Positions 6,146 to 7,540 of a DNA stretch of 7,540 bases are shown in pieces (position 1 is the first letter of the stretch; every line of letters starts with the position of its first letter). A program made the position numbers and the translations under genes. Origin of the DNA: an uncultured Flavobacteriales bacterium (GTDB lineage: Bacteria > Bacteroidota > Bacteroidia > Flavobacteriales > BACL11); NCBI GenBank assembly GCA_913052655.1, contig CAJXFN010000068.1, forward strand, positions 1-7,540, written 5' to 3'. The notes under the pieces are model-generated. The model was not told where the DNA came from and searched no databases. It saw nothing but the letters and a program-made list of their open reading frames with translations.

Positions 6146-6178
6146 TAAATATACAAAAAAATCCCAATGATTTCTCAA
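6146..6178 (-). promoter_or_regulatory. Weak Bacteroidota-type promoter candidate for the mosaic gene
   Basis: On the minus strand, TATATTTA (6153-6146) matches the TAnnTTTG -7 element at seven of eight positions, and a TTG (6178-6176) lies 22 bases upstream as a possible -33 element. It would place transcription start about 15-20 bases before the ATG. The candidate overlaps the terminator hairpin of rny, and AT-rich DNA gives chance matches, so this is tentative. Confidence 0.3.
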
Positions 6179-6185
6179 TGGGATT
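6155..6185 (-). terminator. Rho-independent terminator of rny
   Basis: On the minus strand, an 11-bp stem (arms 6185-6175 and 6170-6160, one A/A mismatch, a three-GC core) closes a GAAA loop and is followed by a run of T (6161-6155). It starts 31 bases after the rny stop. There is no T-run on the plus-strand side, so it acts on the minus strand only. It separates the rny unit from the surface-protein pair. Confidence 0.8.
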
Positions 6186-6215
6186 CTCATAATAACTAAT
6201 AATTCAAAAAACAAT

Positions 6216-7540
6216 TTATTTAGCGAAAGAGATGGCTCTAGTTTCTCTGATGACTGTTACTTTCACCTGACCAGGATATGTCATTTCATTTTGTATTTTC
6301 TCAGATATTTGGAATGACAATTTATTAGCTTCAGTATCTGAAACTTTTTCACTTTCAACAACAACTCTTAACTCTCTTCCTGCTTGGATAGCATAAGATT
6401 TAACGACTCCTGGAAATGCTAAAGCCGTATCTTCCAACTCTTTAATTCTACTAATATAAGAGTCTAATATCTGGCGTCTAGCTCCCGGTCTAGCTCCTGA
6501 AACCGCATCACATACTTGAATCAAAGGAGAAATTAATGAAGTCATTTCAATTTCATCATGGTGCGCACCAATAGCATTACACACTTCAGGTTTCTCTCCA
6601 TATTTTTCTGCAAGTTGCATTCCCAAAATCGCATGAGGAGTTTCCGCATTATCCTCAGGAACTTTACCAATATCATGTAATAATCCCGCTCTTTTAGCAG
6701 CTTTACTATCTAAACCTAACTCAGCAGCCATAGTAGCACATAAATTTGCAGTTTCTCTAGAATGTTGCAATAAGTTTTGACCATAAGAAGATCTATATCT
6801 CATTCTACCAACCATTCTAATAAGCTCAGGGTGTAATCCGTGTATTCCTAAATCAATAGTAGTTTTCTTTCCTATTTCAATTATTTCATCCTTTATTTCC
6901 TTAGTAGTTTTTCTAACAACCTCTTCAATTCTGGCAGGATGAATTCTACCATCCGTAACTAATTTATGTAATGAAAGACGAGCTATTTCTCTTCTAACAG
7001 AATCAAAACAAGAAATAATTATTGCCTCTGGTGTGTCATCTACTATAATATCTACACCAGTAGCTGCTTCTAAGGCTCTAATGTTTCTACCTTCCCTACC
7101 AATAATTCTACCTTTCACATCATCAGAGTCTATATTAAAAACAGAAACGGCATTTTCGATTGATTGTTCGGTAGCGGTTCTTTGTATTGTTTGTATCACA
7201 ATCTTCTTTGCTTCCTGACTAGCTGTAAGTTTAGCCTCTTCTATTGTATCCTGAATAATAGAAAGTGCTTCTGTTTTAGCCTCATCCTTTAATGTTTCTA
7301 CAAGCTCTTTTTTAGCTTGTTCTGCACTGAGATTAGAAATTTCTTCTAATTGTTGAATCTGTTTTTTCTTATTTTCGTCTAATTCCTTCTGCTTTTTAGA
7401 AATAATCTCCTTTTGTTTTAACACAGTTTTCTTTTCTTCAGAAAGATCTTTCTCCTTCTTAGTCATTTCACCTAATCTCTGATTAAGTTTTGTTTCTTTC
7501 TCCTTTACTCTAGATTGAGCTTTATTAAACTCTCTATTTT
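6216..7540 (-). CDS. rny: Ribonuclease Y, 5' end outside the window
   Basis: Endoribonuclease that begins mRNA decay at the inner membrane. The frame is open through the right edge; 440 residues are visible (numbered from the codon at 7536-7538), against about 520 for the family, so the N-terminal membrane anchor and part of the coiled coil are missing. Residues 1 to about 120 are a Lys/Glu/Gln-rich coiled coil. The KH domain (about 139-204) has GRIIGREG with the GxxG loop at 147-150. The HD domain (about 255-348) has H259, the H288-D289 pair, and H326-H327-D328, then the conserved GARPGARRQ. The C-terminal domain ends ISFAK. ATG at 7464-7466 is an internal Met, because the upstream frame continues with coiled-coil sequence. 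No defect is seen. A terminator follows 31 bp after the stop. Confidence 0.97.
   Translation of the reverse strand, partial: NREFNKAQSRVKEKETKLNQRLGEMTKKEKDLSEEKKTVLKQKEIISKKQKELDENKKKQIQQLEEISNLSAEQAKKELVETLKDEAKTEALSIIQDTIEEAKLTASQEAKKIVIQTIQRTATEQSIENAVSVFNIDSDDVKGRIIGREGRNIRALEAATGVDIIVDDTPEAIIISCFDSVRREIARLSLHKLVTDGRIHPARIEEVVRKTTKEIKDEIIEIGKKTTIDLGIHGLHPELIRMVGRMRYRSSYGQNLLQHSRETANLCATMAAELGLDSKAAKRAGLLHDIGKVPEDNAETPHAILGMQLAEKYGEKPEVCNAIGAHHDEIEMTSLISPLIQVCDAVSGARPGARRQILDSYISRIKELEDTALAFPGVVKSYAIQAGRELRVVVESEKVSDTEANKLSFQISEKIQNEMTYPGQVKVTVIRETRAISFAK

Noticed and set aside
7033..7218. Plus-strand open frame of 61 codons
   Set aside because: Antisense to the KH domain of rny, which is highly conserved on the minus strand.
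7464..7466. ATG as the start of ribonuclease Y
   Set aside because: The frame continues upstream to the window edge with coiled-coil residues typical of the family, and the required membrane anchor is not present after this Met.

Overview
The window looks like the chromosome of an AT-rich member of the Bacteroidota, most likely Flavobacteriales. The evidence is a C-terminal sorting domain of the type IX secretion system (T9SS), long secreted proteins built from Cys-containing repeats, TAA stops, AT-only leaders without Shine-Dalgarno sites, and a pappalysin-type metalloprotease with the propeptide style common in this phylum. All three genes are on the minus strand, so the window reads from right to left. 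Almost every base is coding; the only non-coding DNA is a 93-bp gap and a 6-bp gap.

Right end (6216-7540): the 3' part of rny, encoding ribonuclease Y. Coiled coil, KH and HD domains are intact; the N-terminal membrane anchor lies outside the window. A hairpin plus T-run at 6155-6185 ends this transcription unit, and a weak promoter candidate for the next gene overlaps it.

Middle (2700-6122): a complete 1140-residue secreted mosaic protein. In order it has a signal peptide, a cupredoxin domain with a full set of type 1 copper ligands, one GCTD...DDGSC repeat, a lamin-tail domain, seven Cys repeats whose two cysteines are always 28 residues apart, two copies of a ~137-residue beta-rich module placed between those repeats, an Ig/PKD-like domain, and a T9SS type A sorting domain.

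Left (1-2693): the next gene starts 6 bp after the stop of the mosaic gene and stays open to the window edge (897 codons visible, no stop). It encodes a secreted M43-family zinc metalloprotease (HExxHxxxxxH at residues 228-238) followed by a long tail of GCTD...DDGSC repeats, a YGDGICC module, an SprB-like domain and a third copy of the same beta-rich module.

The two secreted proteins look like an operon and share two unrelated building blocks: the 21-residue GCTD...DDGSC repeat and the ~137-residue module. The simplest reading is a co-expressed cell-surface pair, one copper-binding and one proteolytic, whose adhesive tails have exchanged modules. The shared module and its insertion points are the most noteworthy signal here.
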